Assembly: GCA_900095835.1 (NCBI GenBank)
Contig: LT608321.1
Location: 1,078,051 to 1,142,050, forward strand
Reading direction: 5' to 3'
Source of the DNA: Ihuprevotella massiliensis
GTDB taxonomy: Bacteria; Bacteroidota; Bacteroidia; Bacteroidales; Bacteroidaceae
Length of the DNA stretch: 64,000 nt
Numbering within the stretch: the first letter of the stretch is position 1; each line of letters opens with the position of its first letter. The translations under genes were made by a program, and so were the position numbers. The notes beneath the pieces were generated by a model. That model was not told the DNA's origin, did no database searches, and was given only the letters and a program-made list of their open reading frames with translations. Of this stretch, positions 9,102-18,083 are shown piece after piece.

Positions 9102-9123
9102 TAGTTATAAATATCTTTCGGTT

Positions 9124-9954
9124 ATGAACACTATCTTTGCTGACTACATCGCACGCATCGAGATTTCAAGTCTTTGGAGCGGACACAAGCACATCGTCTG
9201 GCAACTGCGCCCCGACGTCAATGTGCTGAGTGGAAAAAATGGCGCAGGAAAAAGCACCATCCTTTCGCGCATGGTGCAGCAGGTGGGCAGCCTCACCGCT
9301 TCGGGCGAACTGCACCTCGGAGCGCGACTGGGCGTAAAGCTCGACCTTTTTCCCACTGATGCTCAGCGCATACGCTATGACGTGGTGCGCTCGGTGGATC
9401 GACAGATGGTGACAAGCGAACGCGTGACTACCCTTGCCGAAGGACAGGTGGTGACCGAACTCGACTGGCAACTCTATCAACTGCAGCGCCGATATCTCGA
9501 CTATCAAGTGAACATCGGCAACCGCATGATTGCTCTCCTCACCAGCGGAAGCGAAACGGCACGCGAAGAAGCGGCTGCCGCTGCCGAAGCTAAGACGCAT
9601 TTTCTGGATTTGGTGGACGAACTCTTTGCCGAAACGGGCAAACGCATCGACCGCGAAAGCAATGAACTGCGCTTTTTCCAATACGAAGAGGTGCTTTCGC
9701 CCTACGTGCTTTCTTCTGGAGAAAAACAGATGCTCATCATTCTCCTCACCACACTCACGCAAGATCGCCAACCCTATGTACTCTTCATGGACGAACCAGA
9801 GGTGTCGCTGCACTTCGATTGGCAAAAACGCCTCATCTCGATGGTGCGAACCTTGAATCCCAACGTGCAAATCATTCTCACCACTCACTCTCCTGCGGTG
9901 ATTATGGACGGCTGGGAAGATTGCGTCACGGAAGTCTCAGAGATTACGTTCTAA
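9124..9954 (+). CDS. ABC/SMC-type AAA ATPase, partner of the DUF4435 protein (AriA-like)
   Basis: 276 residues. A compact ABC-type nucleotide-binding domain has Walker A GKNGAGKST (37-45), signature motif LSSGEKQ, Walker B VLFMDEPEVSLH and an H-loop THSP. A ~90-residue insertion between Walker A and the signature carries a charged helical region. It lacks transporter domains and the long coiled coil of SMC proteins. The next gene starts inside its stop codon (TAATG), so the two are translationally coupled. ATPase + DUF4435 (TOPRIM) is the arrangement of the PARIS anti-phage system (AriA/AriB) and of OLD-like systems. This ATPase looks short for an AriA, so a PARIS relative rather than canonical PARIS is likely. 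Confidence 0.75.
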   Translation: MNTIFADYIARIEISSLWSGHKHIVWQLRPDVNVLSGKNGAGKSTILSRMVQQVGSLTASGELHLGARLGVKLDLFPTDAQRIRYDVVRSVDRQMVTSERVTTLAEGQVVTELDWQLYQLQRRYLDYQVNIGNRMIALLTSGSETAREEAAAAAEAKTHFLDLVDELFAETGKRIDRESNELRFFQYEEVLSPYVLSSGEKQMLIILLTTLTQDRQPYVLFMDEPEVSLHFDWQKRLISMVRTLNPNVQIILTTHSPAVIMDGWEDCVTEVSEITF

Positions 9955-11114
9955 TGCTCTGCCCTATGTCTCACCTCTCTCACCATATCAATTCTGCCTA
10001 CATCGCAGCTGCCAACCGCTTGCGAGGCAAAGAAGCACGCCGCAAAGTGGTGGCGTATGTGGAAAGTTATGACGACATCTTGTTTTGGAAAGACGTGTTG
10101 AGTGAGGTGGAGACGGACAAGGTGGAGTTTGAGGTGCTACTCCCATCACAAACCTCTCTGGGACGTGGCAAGAAGATAGCTCTCTCCAATCGACTGGGTC
10201 ACAGCATGATTGCTTGTGTGGATGCCGACTATGATTTTCTCATGCAAGGGGCTACGCCCACGAGTGAGATGATATGTTTTTCGCCCTATGTGTTGCACAC
10301 GGGGGTCTATGCCATCGAGAATTTGCAATGCCATGCGGAGACGCTGGCGCACGTGTGTGTGATGGCTACACTCAATGACCAGGAGGTGATGGACTATGAG
10401 GCTTTCTTCGCAGAGTTTTCTGAAATCATCTTCCCACTTTTGGTGTGGAATGTGTGGGCGTATCGCTATGGCCGCTACACGCAGTTCTCGCTCTCCGACT
10501 TTGCGCGTGTGGTGGAACTGAGATTTGTCAACATCTACCACCCCGAGGAGATGCTGCAAGCCTTGAAACGGCGCGTGAATCAGCAAATCAACCGCCTGCA
10601 ACGGATGTTTCCCGAAGGCAGACAAACGTATGCTCCCCTGCGCAAACAACTGTTGCAGTTGGGTGTGACACCGCAAACGGCTTATCTCTACATGCGTGGG
10701 CACGACTTGCTGGATGGAGTGGTGATGCCCTTGATGACGAGCATTTGTGACATGCTGCGCAGACAGCGCGAACGAGAGATTTCTAAATTGGCTTGCCACG
10801 CGGTGCAGAAGCGCAACGAATTGGCTGCTTATCAGCATGCCATTGCTCCCTTTGAAGCGATGGTGCGCAAGCAAACTGCCTATCACCATACAGCGGCTTT
10901 TGCACGGATTGTGGAGGCGGCGAGAATGCTTATGACCCGCTGCGAGGAAGCAGCACAATGTCCCGAGCCTCAAAAGGACATCTCCACTTCTCTAGAATCT
11001 AATGTGGAACTTGTCCACAAAAAACACTTTGATTCGCGAGAGCGAACAGAGGGGCGCCTCAACACTTCGGAGCGTCCGAAGTCGCCGAAGGTGAAACCTT
11101 ATGGTAAACTATGA
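9954..11114 (+). CDS. DUF4435 protein with TOPRIM-like motifs (AriB-like putative nuclease)
   Basis: 386 residues from the ATG overlapping the ATPase stop; an ATG at 9966 is an alternative start. TOPRIM hallmarks are visible: the acidic VVAYVESYDDILFW (Glu followed by Asp), the DxD motif IACVDADYD, and YAIENLQ, the family's conserved IEN motif. In PARIS and OLD systems this domain is a metal-dependent nuclease released or activated by the ATPase. The middle and C-terminal half is helical with many Arg/Gln. The last ~50 residues are low-complexity and coded over a perfect 8-bp palindrome (11064-11082), possibly a read-through extension. The symporter gene starts 16 bp downstream. A housekeeping role cannot be excluded. 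Confidence 0.75.
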   Translation: MLCPMSHLSHHINSAYIAAANRLRGKEARRKVVAYVESYDDILFWKDVLSEVETDKVEFEVLLPSQTSLGRGKKIALSNRLGHSMIACVDADYDFLMQGATPTSEMICFSPYVLHTGVYAIENLQCHAETLAHVCVMATLNDQEVMDYEAFFAEFSEIIFPLLVWNVWAYRYGRYTQFSLSDFARVVELRFVNIYHPEEMLQALKRRVNQQINRLQRMFPEGRQTYAPLRKQLLQLGVTPQTAYLYMRGHDLLDGVVMPLMTSICDMLRRQREREISKLACHAVQKRNELAAYQHAIAPFEAMVRKQTAYHHTAAFARIVEAARMLMTRCEEAAQCPEPQKDISTSLESNVELVHKKHFDSRERTEGRLNTSERPKSPKVKPYGKL

Positions 11115-11130
11115 TTTTGACTACTAAACT

Positions 11131-12570
11131 ATGTCTACTTCTCTTTGGATGATCGCCACTTTGGCGGTCTACTTCTTCGTATTGCTTGGCATCGCTCACT
11201 GGGTGAGTGGGCGCAAACATCAAACGAGCAACGCTGCTTTCTATCGGGCTTCTCAGCGCGCGCCTTGGGCTATGGTGGCTTTTGGCATGATTGCGGGGAG
11301 CATCTCGGGCGTGTCGTTCGTGAGTGTCCCTGCTTGGGTGGGGGGCATCGGCATGAGCTATCTGCAAATGTGCATGGGCTTCATCGTGGGCTATATTGTG
11401 GTGGCGATGGTGCTTCTGCCACTCTATTATCGACTGCAACTCACGAGCATCTATGGTTATCTCTCGCACCGTTTTGGCAACCGCACGCGCAAAACGGGGG
11501 CGGGATTTTTCCTCCTCAGCAAATTGGCGGGTGCCACTGCTCGACTGTATGTGGCGACTTTGGTGCTCCACACTTTTATCGCAGCTCCACTGGGCATTCC
11601 TTTTGTCGTCACAGCTGCAGTGACACTCCTCTTGATTTGGCTCTACACCTTTCGAGCAGGACAAGCGAGTTTGCTCTACACCGACGCGCTGCAAACCTTG
11701 ATGCTCATCCTGGCTGTCGTCGGAACGCTCTGGGCAGTGATGCAGCAAATGGGGCTGGACTGGCACAGTGCGTGGAAGTTGATTGACGAGAGTCCCATGA
11801 GCCGTGTGTGGGTGTGGGATGCTTCCTCGAAACAAGCCTTCTGGCGACAGTTTCTTAGCGGCATTTTCATCGTGATTGTGATGACGGGATTGGACCAAGA
11901 CATGATGCAGAAAAATCTCACTTGCCGCACGCTCCGCGATGCGCAGAAGGATATGTGTGTCTATGGACTTTCTTTCCTCCCCATCAATGCTTTGTTGCTC
12001 GGTCTGGGGGTGCTGCTCTATCATTTTTGCGCGGTGCAACACATTGCGCTTCCTGCAAAGAGTGACGAACTCCTGCCGATGCTGGTGAGCAGTGGAGCAC
12101 TGGGCAATTTGGTGGTGCTGCCTTTCACCATCGGCATTGTGGCAGCTGCCTTCTCGGCTGCCGATGGGGCAATAACGGCTTTGACCACGAGTTTTTGCAT
12201 CGACATTCTCAACCGCGAACACGATGTGCGCTTGCGACGAATGGTGCATGCTACTGTGGTGGTGCTCTGTTTTGTGTGCTTGCTTCTTTTCCGCATCGTG
12301 GATAGTCCGAACGTGATCAACACGATTTACGTGATGGCTTCTTACACTTATGGTCCGCTGTTGGGGCTTTTTGCCTTCGGACTTTACACGCGGTGGGAGA
12401 TTCGCGACCGCTTGGTGCCCATAGTGGTCATCGCGGCTCCCATAGCGACCGCTCTCCTCGACCACTATGCACCCATCTGGTGGGGATATACCTTCGGTTA
12501 TGAACTGCTCATGCTCAATGGTCTGCTCACGGCATTAGGACTTTTTGCACTAAGACGTTTCAAAAAATAG
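11131..12570 (+). CDS. Sodium:solute symporter (SSS family)
   Basis: 479 residues with about 13 hydrophobic segments. SSS-family features are the N-terminal FYRASQRAPWAMVAFGMIAG (the 'F-x-A-R/S-R' entry to TM2), a GLDQDMMQKNLTCRT loop near 255 (the family's DQxxxQR-like motif) and AAAFSAADGAITALTT (the sodium-site helix). It catalyses Na+-coupled uptake of a small organic solute in the inner membrane; the substrate cannot be told. It lies 16 bp after the DUF4435 gene and may be cotranscribed, although a functional link is not obvious. Confidence 0.9.
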   Translation: MSTSLWMIATLAVYFFVLLGIAHWVSGRKHQTSNAAFYRASQRAPWAMVAFGMIAGSISGVSFVSVPAWVGGIGMSYLQMCMGFIVGYIVVAMVLLPLYYRLQLTSIYGYLSHRFGNRTRKTGAGFFLLSKLAGATARLYVATLVLHTFIAAPLGIPFVVTAAVTLLLIWLYTFRAGQASLLYTDALQTLMLILAVVGTLWAVMQQMGLDWHSAWKLIDESPMSRVWVWDASSKQAFWRQFLSGIFIVIVMTGLDQDMMQKNLTCRTLRDAQKDMCVYGLSFLPINALLLGLGVLLYHFCAVQHIALPAKSDELLPMLVSSGALGNLVVLPFTIGIVAAAFSAADGAITALTTSFCIDILNREHDVRLRRMVHATVVVLCFVCLLLFRIVDSPNVINTIYVMASYTYGPLLGLFAFGLYTRWEIRDRLVPIVVIAAPIATALLDHYAPIWWGYTFGYELLMLNGLLTALGLFALRRFKK

Positions 12571-12602
12571 GGCTTGTGCTTGTTCACTTCGATAGCTCTC
12601 TC

Positions 12603-12610
12603 TAAATTTG
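12603..12610 (+). promoter_or_regulatory. Promoter -7 box of ddh
   Basis: TAAATTTG matches TAnnTTTG and lies 33 bp past the symporter stop. It predicts a ~160-nt leader before the ddh start at 12779. Confidence 0.5.
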
Positions 12611-12674
12611 CACCACGCAAAATGAAAGTTGATCACCAGAGGTTGAACTTGCCCCTTAAATAATGAGGATTTGT

Positions 12675-12711
12675 TCCTCAAACAACGAGAATTTCCTCCT
12701 CAAACAACGAG
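12675..12711 (+). repeat. 15-bp direct repeat in the ddh leader
   Basis: TCCTCAAACAACGAG occurs at 12675-12689 and 12697-12711, a 22-bp period, inside the presumed untranslated leader. A related ATGAGGATT lies just upstream. Confidence 0.7.
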
Positions 12712-12778
12712 GCTTGGCACCTCTCCTTGGGTTAGATTTTCAAACAATCACTTCTTAAAATCCAAACACTCAAATAAT

Positions 12779-13681
12779 ATGGAAAAGAAAATTCGCGCTG
12801 CCATCGTGGGTTATGGCAACATTGGTAAATATGCTCTCGACGCTATCGAGGCTTCTGGCGACATGGTGTGCGCTGGTGTGGTGCGCCGCAACGTGACGGG
12901 TGAACAACCTGCTGAATTGGCGAAATATCCTGTGGTGAAGCATATCTCCGAACTCCAAGATGTGGACGTGGCTATCCTCGCTACTCCCACTCGACAAGTG
13001 GAGGCTTACGCGAAAGAGTGTCTTGCACTGGGCATTAACACCGTGGACTCCTTCGACATCCACTCTCAAATCGTAGATTTGCGCCGTTCGCTCGATGCGG
13101 CAGCCAAAGAACATGGCGCAGTGAGCGTGATTGCTGCGGGTTGGGATCCAGGTTCTGACTCTGTGGTGCGCACGCTCATCGAAGGTCTGGCTCCTAAAGG
13201 TGTGAGCTACACGAACTTTGGTCCTGGTCGCTCCATGGGTCACTCGGTGGCTGTGCGTGCCATTGATGGTGTGCGCGATGCGTTGTCAGTGACCATTCCT
13301 CTCGGCACGGGCATTCACCGTCGTATGGTGTATGTGGAACTCGAAGAGGGTGCGGACTTCAAGCAAGTGGCTGCTGCTGTCAAGGCGGATCCTTACTTTG
13401 TGAACGATGAAACGCACGTGAATCAAGTGGAGAGTGTGGACGCGCTCAACGATGTGGGTCACGGAGTGAACCTCGTGCGCAAGGGTGTGTCGGGCTGCAC
13501 GCACAACCAACTCTTTGAGTTTAACATGCGTATCAATAATCCAGCTCTCACGGCTCAAGTGCTCATCAATGTGGCTCGCGCTTCTATGAAGCAACAACCT
13601 GGTGCTTACACCATGATTGAGATTCCCGTGATTGACTATCTCGAAGGCGACCGCGAAGCCTTGATTGCTCACCTTGTGTAA
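12779..13681 (+). CDS. ddh: meso-Diaminopimelate D-dehydrogenase
   Basis: 300 residues from the ATG at 12779; the 36 extra in-frame codons upstream lie in the leader. The N-terminal Rossmann motif is AAIVGYGNIGKYALDAI. The conserved FDIHSQI and GWDPGSDS segments and the substrate-domain motif FGPGRSMGHSVAVRA match the DapDH family. The enzyme interconverts meso-diaminopimelate with L-2-amino-6-oxoheptanedioate (tetrahydrodipicolinate) using NADP(H) and ammonia, a one-step branch of lysine and peptidoglycan precursor synthesis. It is followed by a strong terminator and appears monocistronic. Confidence 0.96.
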   Translation: MEKKIRAAIVGYGNIGKYALDAIEASGDMVCAGVVRRNVTGEQPAELAKYPVVKHISELQDVDVAILATPTRQVEAYAKECLALGINTVDSFDIHSQIVDLRRSLDAAAKEHGAVSVIAAGWDPGSDSVVRTLIEGLAPKGVSYTNFGPGRSMGHSVAVRAIDGVRDALSVTIPLGTGIHRRMVYVELEEGADFKQVAAAVKADPYFVNDETHVNQVESVDALNDVGHGVNLVRKGVSGCTHNQLFEFNMRINNPALTAQVLINVARASMKQQPGAYTMIEIPVIDYLEGDREALIAHLV

Positions 13682-13736
13682 AAGGACATATACCCCTTGC
13701 TTGCGCTGAGCATTCGCAGCAGAATACTGCAAACTC

Positions 13737-13780
13737 TAAAATCTCCGCATGAGAAGTTCTCTTCTGATGCGGAGATTTTA
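13737..13780 (+). terminator. Terminator of ddh
   Basis: A perfect 14-bp stem, TAAAATCTCCGCAT (13737-13750) with ATGCGGAGATTTTA (13767-13780); the stem carries its own A- and T-runs. Confidence 0.8.
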
Positions 13781-13807
13781 GTATCTCATCTTCTTCACAA
13801 ACAACAA

Positions 13808-13839
13808 ATCCCCCGATGTCACGATGGATATCGGGGGAT
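13808..13839. terminator. Stem-loop between ddh and the GH20 gene
   Basis: ATCCCCCGAT (13808-13817) pairs with ATCGGGGGAT (13830-13839), with T-rich flanks on both sides. It can serve the convergent GH20 gene on the minus strand. The rest of 13840-14005 has no gene but shows a CTGAATGATGCAA direct repeat (13864-13876 and 13881-13893). Confidence 0.7.
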
Positions 13840-14005
13840 CATTTTATCTTATGTTAAGTTACTACTGAATGATGCAAGTTCTGAATGATGCAACGATTGA
13901 AGAACGTAATCACCGAACTATGCAAGCCCTGAACGAACGCTTAGTCTTACTATGAACGATTGAGAAAGTTCCCATCGAACAATGCTATCGTGGAATCACT
14001 TTCGC

Positions 14006-17000
14006 TTAGGGTTTCAGCAATTTCTTACCATTGACGATGAACAGACCATGGCGCGCGGCTTCCACACGGCGACCTTGAAGATCGTAGGTGGAGGAGTGAA
14101 GAGAGGATTTCACCTCTGTCACACTGCTGATGCCAGTGGCTTTCTCATATACCACGGTGATTTCACCATGTGCATCTATGCGGTGAAGATCGCTCAGCGT
14201 TGTGGTGTTTTCTTTCCACTTGAAACTTTTGAGTTCGGGAGCCACAACCGTCACCTTGCTTCCAGCAGGTACGATGCTTTGCTCGGAGGGAAGAACCGAT
14301 TTTCCTTCAGTATCCACATAGCGCACCGTGACACGGAAGTAAGGAGCAGCCACAAAAGTGTAGAATTGATAAGGATGACCATAGGTGTGCCAACCAGTCA
14401 TTCCCCCAACTACCCCATCCCAGTATTGTCCGTTCGTGCCTTGCACCTTCCACGTGCCGTCAGCATTGCGAGAAGCACTGAATTGTCCCGCTTCTTTGGC
14501 GACAATCACTTCTTGGCTCTCTTTGAGCATGGGCATAAACAACTCAGTTGCGGGGTGGAAAAATTGCCAATGACTGCCTTTCTTCTGTACAGTCCACACA
14601 AACTGCGGAGAGGCTTCCCCATTGTTGAGACCGCCTTGCAACACTCTGCCAGAAGTAGCGGAGACATTGCGGAAACCAGCACGATTAGGGTCCTTGCTAG
14701 AAAGGTCGTAGATGAGCACCTGCTGTCCGTCTTTCAACTCCTTCAGCGGAGTTGCCACAGCTTTCACACCGAGCAACGCTGAAGTAGTGTAGACTATCGT
14801 GCGATGCACATCGTCTGTAGGGGTTAGTTGGATTCCCTCTTCAGGGAATTCTTTCAGACTAAAAAAGTCGATTTTGGGGGCGCGAATCACCACGCTCTCC
14901 CCCACGGGTACGGCGATAGTATCTTGTGCCAACAACGTGCCGTCGTCATTGATGGCGTCTAGAAAAACCAGGTGCTTCGACTTTTTGTAGACAATCGTGA
15001 AGGTTTGCGCTTCGTTGCCTTGTTGGAGTTGGGGAACTTCCCCTTTCACCTTGTACCCCTTGAACTGAGGCACCGTCACTTGCGTGGCATCGGTGGGTAG
15101 ATATTCCGTAATGGTTTGCAATTCCTTGCCATCAGTCGTGACACAACGATAAGTCACCGCACGAGCAGGAACAAATTCCCATCCCGTACCTTGCGGACGC
15201 ACGGCATTCTCACCGCCTACACCGCTACCCGAAGACACGCGACCTTGTAATTGAGGAGCAGAAGCCGACACGGGGAAGAGGAATTTACCACCCGAAGCGA
15301 GGGTGAAATCCTTCGTTTTGGGTGCATAAGTGAGGGTAATCTTCGCAGGAGTCTTCGACATCGTGACGGGGAATCCGAAGCGTTCCACCTTTTGCGTTTC
15401 AGGTTGTCCCACAAAACGCTGAGTTGTCACGTTACGCAGTTGCACGGTCATCGTTCCTCCCTTGGTGTCAAAGGCAGAAGCATTCACCACTTCCCAACCG
15501 TTATTGGAGTTTTGTCCAGTGTTGCTGTGGATAAGTCCTTGTTGTTGACCATCATCAGCGAGCATCGCACCAGTGTGTCCAGCCACCGTGTTGCGCACCA
15601 CATAAACTTGTCCGTTTTTGGGAAGCGCGGCAGGAGCGTCCACTGTGGGAACTTCTTCCCCAACAGGTGTGCCGCCTACAAAGCTCCACAAACCACCATT
15701 TCCATCTGTGGGATTGGTGTAGACATTCACTGCCAATCCTTGACGCGACATCGAAGCGTTCCACCACTGTCCGTCGTGTTTTGCCGAACGAATGGTGTAG
15801 TAACGATAACCATCTGCTACACCATAGCCCTTGTCACCGAGGATGAAGTCATAGTGCTTCGCCTTAGTGTCGTAGCTCCAGCGACCATTCACCGCAACGG
15901 CGGTGGGACTAGCTGCTACGCTACCTTCGGGATAAGCCTTAGAAACCAGTGCAAAGCGTTCGGGATTTTGGGGGTCTACCTCCAACTTCCATTGTTGATA
16001 ATCATAAGCCGCTTCCCCTTCTTTGGCTTGAGGAGCCGTCCAAAGGCGCAAAGCTTGTGCACCATTGTTCTTTTCGGTAGCCACAATCGGAGAGGTATTG
16101 CTCAAGAGTTCGATGCAACGACCGCTGCGTTCTTTGTCATTACTGCGAGTCACGATGCGATAATACACTTCTTTTTCAGCAGTGCTCACCGTGGGATAGA
16201 TCATCGTAGAAGCCTTATCCTCATTGAGATAAGCACGGTCGTAGCTGTACCCACCATAGTTCAACATCGTGGTGTCGGCGCGCATGCGCTGCACAAACGA
16301 ATTGAAATTCTTCTTCGATTGAGGTGACCAACCGGCTTCACCCACGGCAATCAAACGAGGTAAGGCGAGGAATTCCATCACATCGGGAGTCGCCACGTGT
16401 TCTGTCCAGAATGTGCCCTGCACACCGATGGAGTGTGAAAAGTCTGTGGGTTGTTCCTCATAAGTAGCTTTGAGATGATCGCTACCATTGCCGGGGAGTG
16501 TCTTCATCCAACCCTCCTTGCGAGGCGCGCGGTTGATATAATAAGGTCCATAAACCGTATAGATGCTAGGAAGTCCCAAACTATTAGCTATCTCTGCGCC
16601 CTTGCGAGCAGGCACCCAGCAATACACCGTTGCGCCGGTCTTCTTCATCAGATCAAGATCCGCACCCTTTTCTGTCACGGTCTCGTTCCACACCGAAATC
16701 TTGCGACCCTTGCTCTTGAGATAGTCCGTAATTTCTGCGATAAAGTGCGTTTGCAGTTGGCGGTAGCTCGTAAGATTTAATTTCTTGTACATCGCTTGAC
16801 ACTCTGCATTGTGTTCCCAAGCCGTGGTGGGGCATTCGTCACCCCCGATGTGCACATTTTTCGAGGGGAAAATCGCCATTAACTCATCGAGAATGTCTTT
16901 CACGAAGCGCACTGCCTTAGGATTTGCCACGTTCAACACATCGGTGAACACCCCACCCCAAGTCTCCACGCGGTGCACTCCATCGGGATTGCACGAAAAC

Positions 17001-17866
17001 TCGGGATAAGCCGCCATCGCTGCGGAGAAGTGACCAGGCATATCGATTTCGGGAATGACCTCAATGTGCTTAGATGCCGCATACGCCACGATTTCTTTCA
17101 AATCCTCACGAGTATAGAAATAGGGACCGTATTGTTGGTTCGTCCAGTAAGCTCCATGCTCCATTGACGTCACATAGGTGTTGGAAGCCACCGCACCCAC
17201 CTTCGTGAGCTTGGGATATTTCTTCACCTCCCAACGCCAACCTTGGTCTTCGGTCAAGTGAAAATGGAACTTATTGAGCTTGTAAATCGCCATCACATCG
17301 AGCATCTTCTTCACCTCTTGCACACTGAAGAAGTGGCGCGCCACGTCGAGCATAAAACCGCGGTAAGGGAATCGGGGTTTGTCGGTGATTTGCACCAAAG
17401 GCAATTCATAAGTGACCACCTTTTCATCCTTCACTCCAGCAGCAATGCAGGCTGGCAACATCTTCTTCAAACTGGTCAAACCATAGAAGAAACCGCTGGT
17501 AGTGGCACTTTCCAAGCGGATGCCATTAGCAGTCACCGAAAGTTTGTAGCCCTCTTGTCCGAGAGTTTTGTAGAGTGTCTGGTTGTGTACCAACTCGAGC
17601 GCCGCACCTTCAGCCTTCTTGTTGAAAAAAGCCGTAGCACCAGTGGCTGATTTATTAAAATCAGCGACAAACTTTTGGGCTTCTGCCTTGATGCTATCGG
17701 GAAGTTGCGCACCACCAATGGTGAACTGCGCAGGCAGACGATACACTCCCTTGTCCACATGCATCTGCATGGGAACAGGAGTCAAATTGACAAACTGCTG
17801 AGCTTGTGCTTGAGAAGTCCCAAACAAAGCACAAGCCAATAAAGTGGATAATAAGGTAGATTTCAT
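14006..17866 (-). CDS. Large secreted GH20 beta-N-acetylhexosaminidase with accessory modules
   Basis: 1286 residues from the ATG at 17866; an in-frame ATG at 17893 overlaps the promoter box and is rejected. A signal peptide (LLSTLLACALFGTSQAQA) is followed by a GH20b N-terminal domain (~25-155). The GH20 TIM barrel (~165-510) has HFHLTEDQGWRWE and the catalytic pair D343-E344 in HIGGDECPTTAWEHN. About 700 residues of accessory modules follow: beta-rich lectin-like repeats and at least three MucBP-like strands (for example VRYVDTEGKSVLPSEQSIVP). The tail is YDLQGRRVEAARHGLFIVNG. GH20 enzymes remove terminal GlcNAc or GalNAc from glycans by substrate-assisted catalysis; a host-glycan target such as mucin is inference from the modules. 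The last ~400 residues resemble the secreted protein at 2412-3425. Confidence 0.95.
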   Translation of the reverse strand: MKSTLLSTLLACALFGTSQAQAQQFVNLTPVPMQMHVDKGVYRLPAQFTIGGAQLPDSIKAEAQKFVADFNKSATGATAFFNKKAEGAALELVHNQTLYKTLGQEGYKLSVTANGIRLESATTSGFFYGLTSLKKMLPACIAAGVKDEKVVTYELPLVQITDKPRFPYRGFMLDVARHFFSVQEVKKMLDVMAIYKLNKFHFHLTEDQGWRWEVKKYPKLTKVGAVASNTYVTSMEHGAYWTNQQYGPYFYTREDLKEIVAYAASKHIEVIPEIDMPGHFSAAMAAYPEFSCNPDGVHRVETWGGVFTDVLNVANPKAVRFVKDILDELMAIFPSKNVHIGGDECPTTAWEHNAECQAMYKKLNLTSYRQLQTHFIAEITDYLKSKGRKISVWNETVTEKGADLDLMKKTGATVYCWVPARKGAEIANSLGLPSIYTVYGPYYINRAPRKEGWMKTLPGNGSDHLKATYEEQPTDFSHSIGVQGTFWTEHVATPDVMEFLALPRLIAVGEAGWSPQSKKNFNSFVQRMRADTTMLNYGGYSYDRAYLNEDKASTMIYPTVSTAEKEVYYRIVTRSNDKERSGRCIELLSNTSPIVATEKNNGAQALRLWTAPQAKEGEAAYDYQQWKLEVDPQNPERFALVSKAYPEGSVAASPTAVAVNGRWSYDTKAKHYDFILGDKGYGVADGYRYYTIRSAKHDGQWWNASMSRQGLAVNVYTNPTDGNGGLWSFVGGTPVGEEVPTVDAPAALPKNGQVYVVRNTVAGHTGAMLADDGQQQGLIHSNTGQNSNNGWEVVNASAFDTKGGTMTVQLRNVTTQRFVGQPETQKVERFGFPVTMSKTPAKITLTYAPKTKDFTLASGGKFLFPVSASAPQLQGRVSSGSGVGGENAVRPQGTGWEFVPARAVTYRCVTTDGKELQTITEYLPTDATQVTVPQFKGYKVKGEVPQLQQGNEAQTFTIVYKKSKHLVFLDAINDDGTLLAQDTIAVPVGESVVIRAPKIDFFSLKEFPEEGIQLTPTDDVHRTIVYTTSALLGVKAVATPLKELKDGQQVLIYDLSSKDPNRAGFRNVSATSGRVLQGGLNNGEASPQFVWTVQKKGSHWQFFHPATELFMPMLKESQEVIVAKEAGQFSASRNADGTWKVQGTNGQYWDGVVGGMTGWHTYGHPYQFYTFVAAPYFRVTVRYVDTEGKSVLPSEQSIVPAGSKVTVVAPELKSFKWKENTTTLSDLHRIDAHGEITVVYEKATGISSVTEVKSSLHSSTYDLQGRRVEAARHGLFIVNGKKLLKP

Positions 17867-17890
17867 GTAGATTTCTGTAAATTCAGATGA

Positions 17891-17898
17891 CAAAGATA
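17891..17898 (-). promoter_or_regulatory. Promoter -7 box of the GH20 gene
   Basis: Minus-strand TATCTTTG matches TAnnTTTG. It overlaps the first in-frame ATG (17893), which supports the start at 17866. Confidence 0.6.
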
Positions 17899-17942
17899 GT
17901 GATTTTTTGTCATATATGCGCTTTCCACTCCTAAAAACAACG

Positions 17943-17972
17943 CCCTTCTGCTTATATATACAAACAGAAGGG
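17943..17972 (-). terminator. Stem-loop downstream of umuC
   Basis: CCCTTCTG (17943-17950) pairs with CAGAAGGG (17965-17972). On the minus strand it is followed by CGTTGTTTTTAGG, as in an intrinsic terminator for umuDC. Confidence 0.6.
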
Positions 17973-18000
17973 AGAAAAGTATTCTAAAATATATCTTATA

Positions 18001-18030
18001 TGCTTTTGCAAGATTAATCGTGCAAAAGCA
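18001..18030 (-). terminator. Second stem-loop downstream of umuC
   Basis: A perfect 10-bp stem, TGCTTTTGCA (18001-18010) with TGCAAAAGCA (18021-18030) and a 10-base loop, 54 bp past the umuC stop. It may work with the hairpin at 17943. T-tract support is weak. Confidence 0.45.
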
Positions 18031-18083
18031 CCAGTCCATTTTATCTCATTACGTCTTTCTGAATTGGCTGTCATCACCACGGC

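Noticed and set aside
11059-12465. 468-residue open frame on the minus strand
   Set aside because: Antisense to the sodium:solute symporter; His/Arg/Ser-rich translation typical of the complement of a membrane-protein gene.
15251-16327. 358-residue open frame on the plus strand
   Set aside because: Antisense to the GH20 gene, with no recognisable domain.
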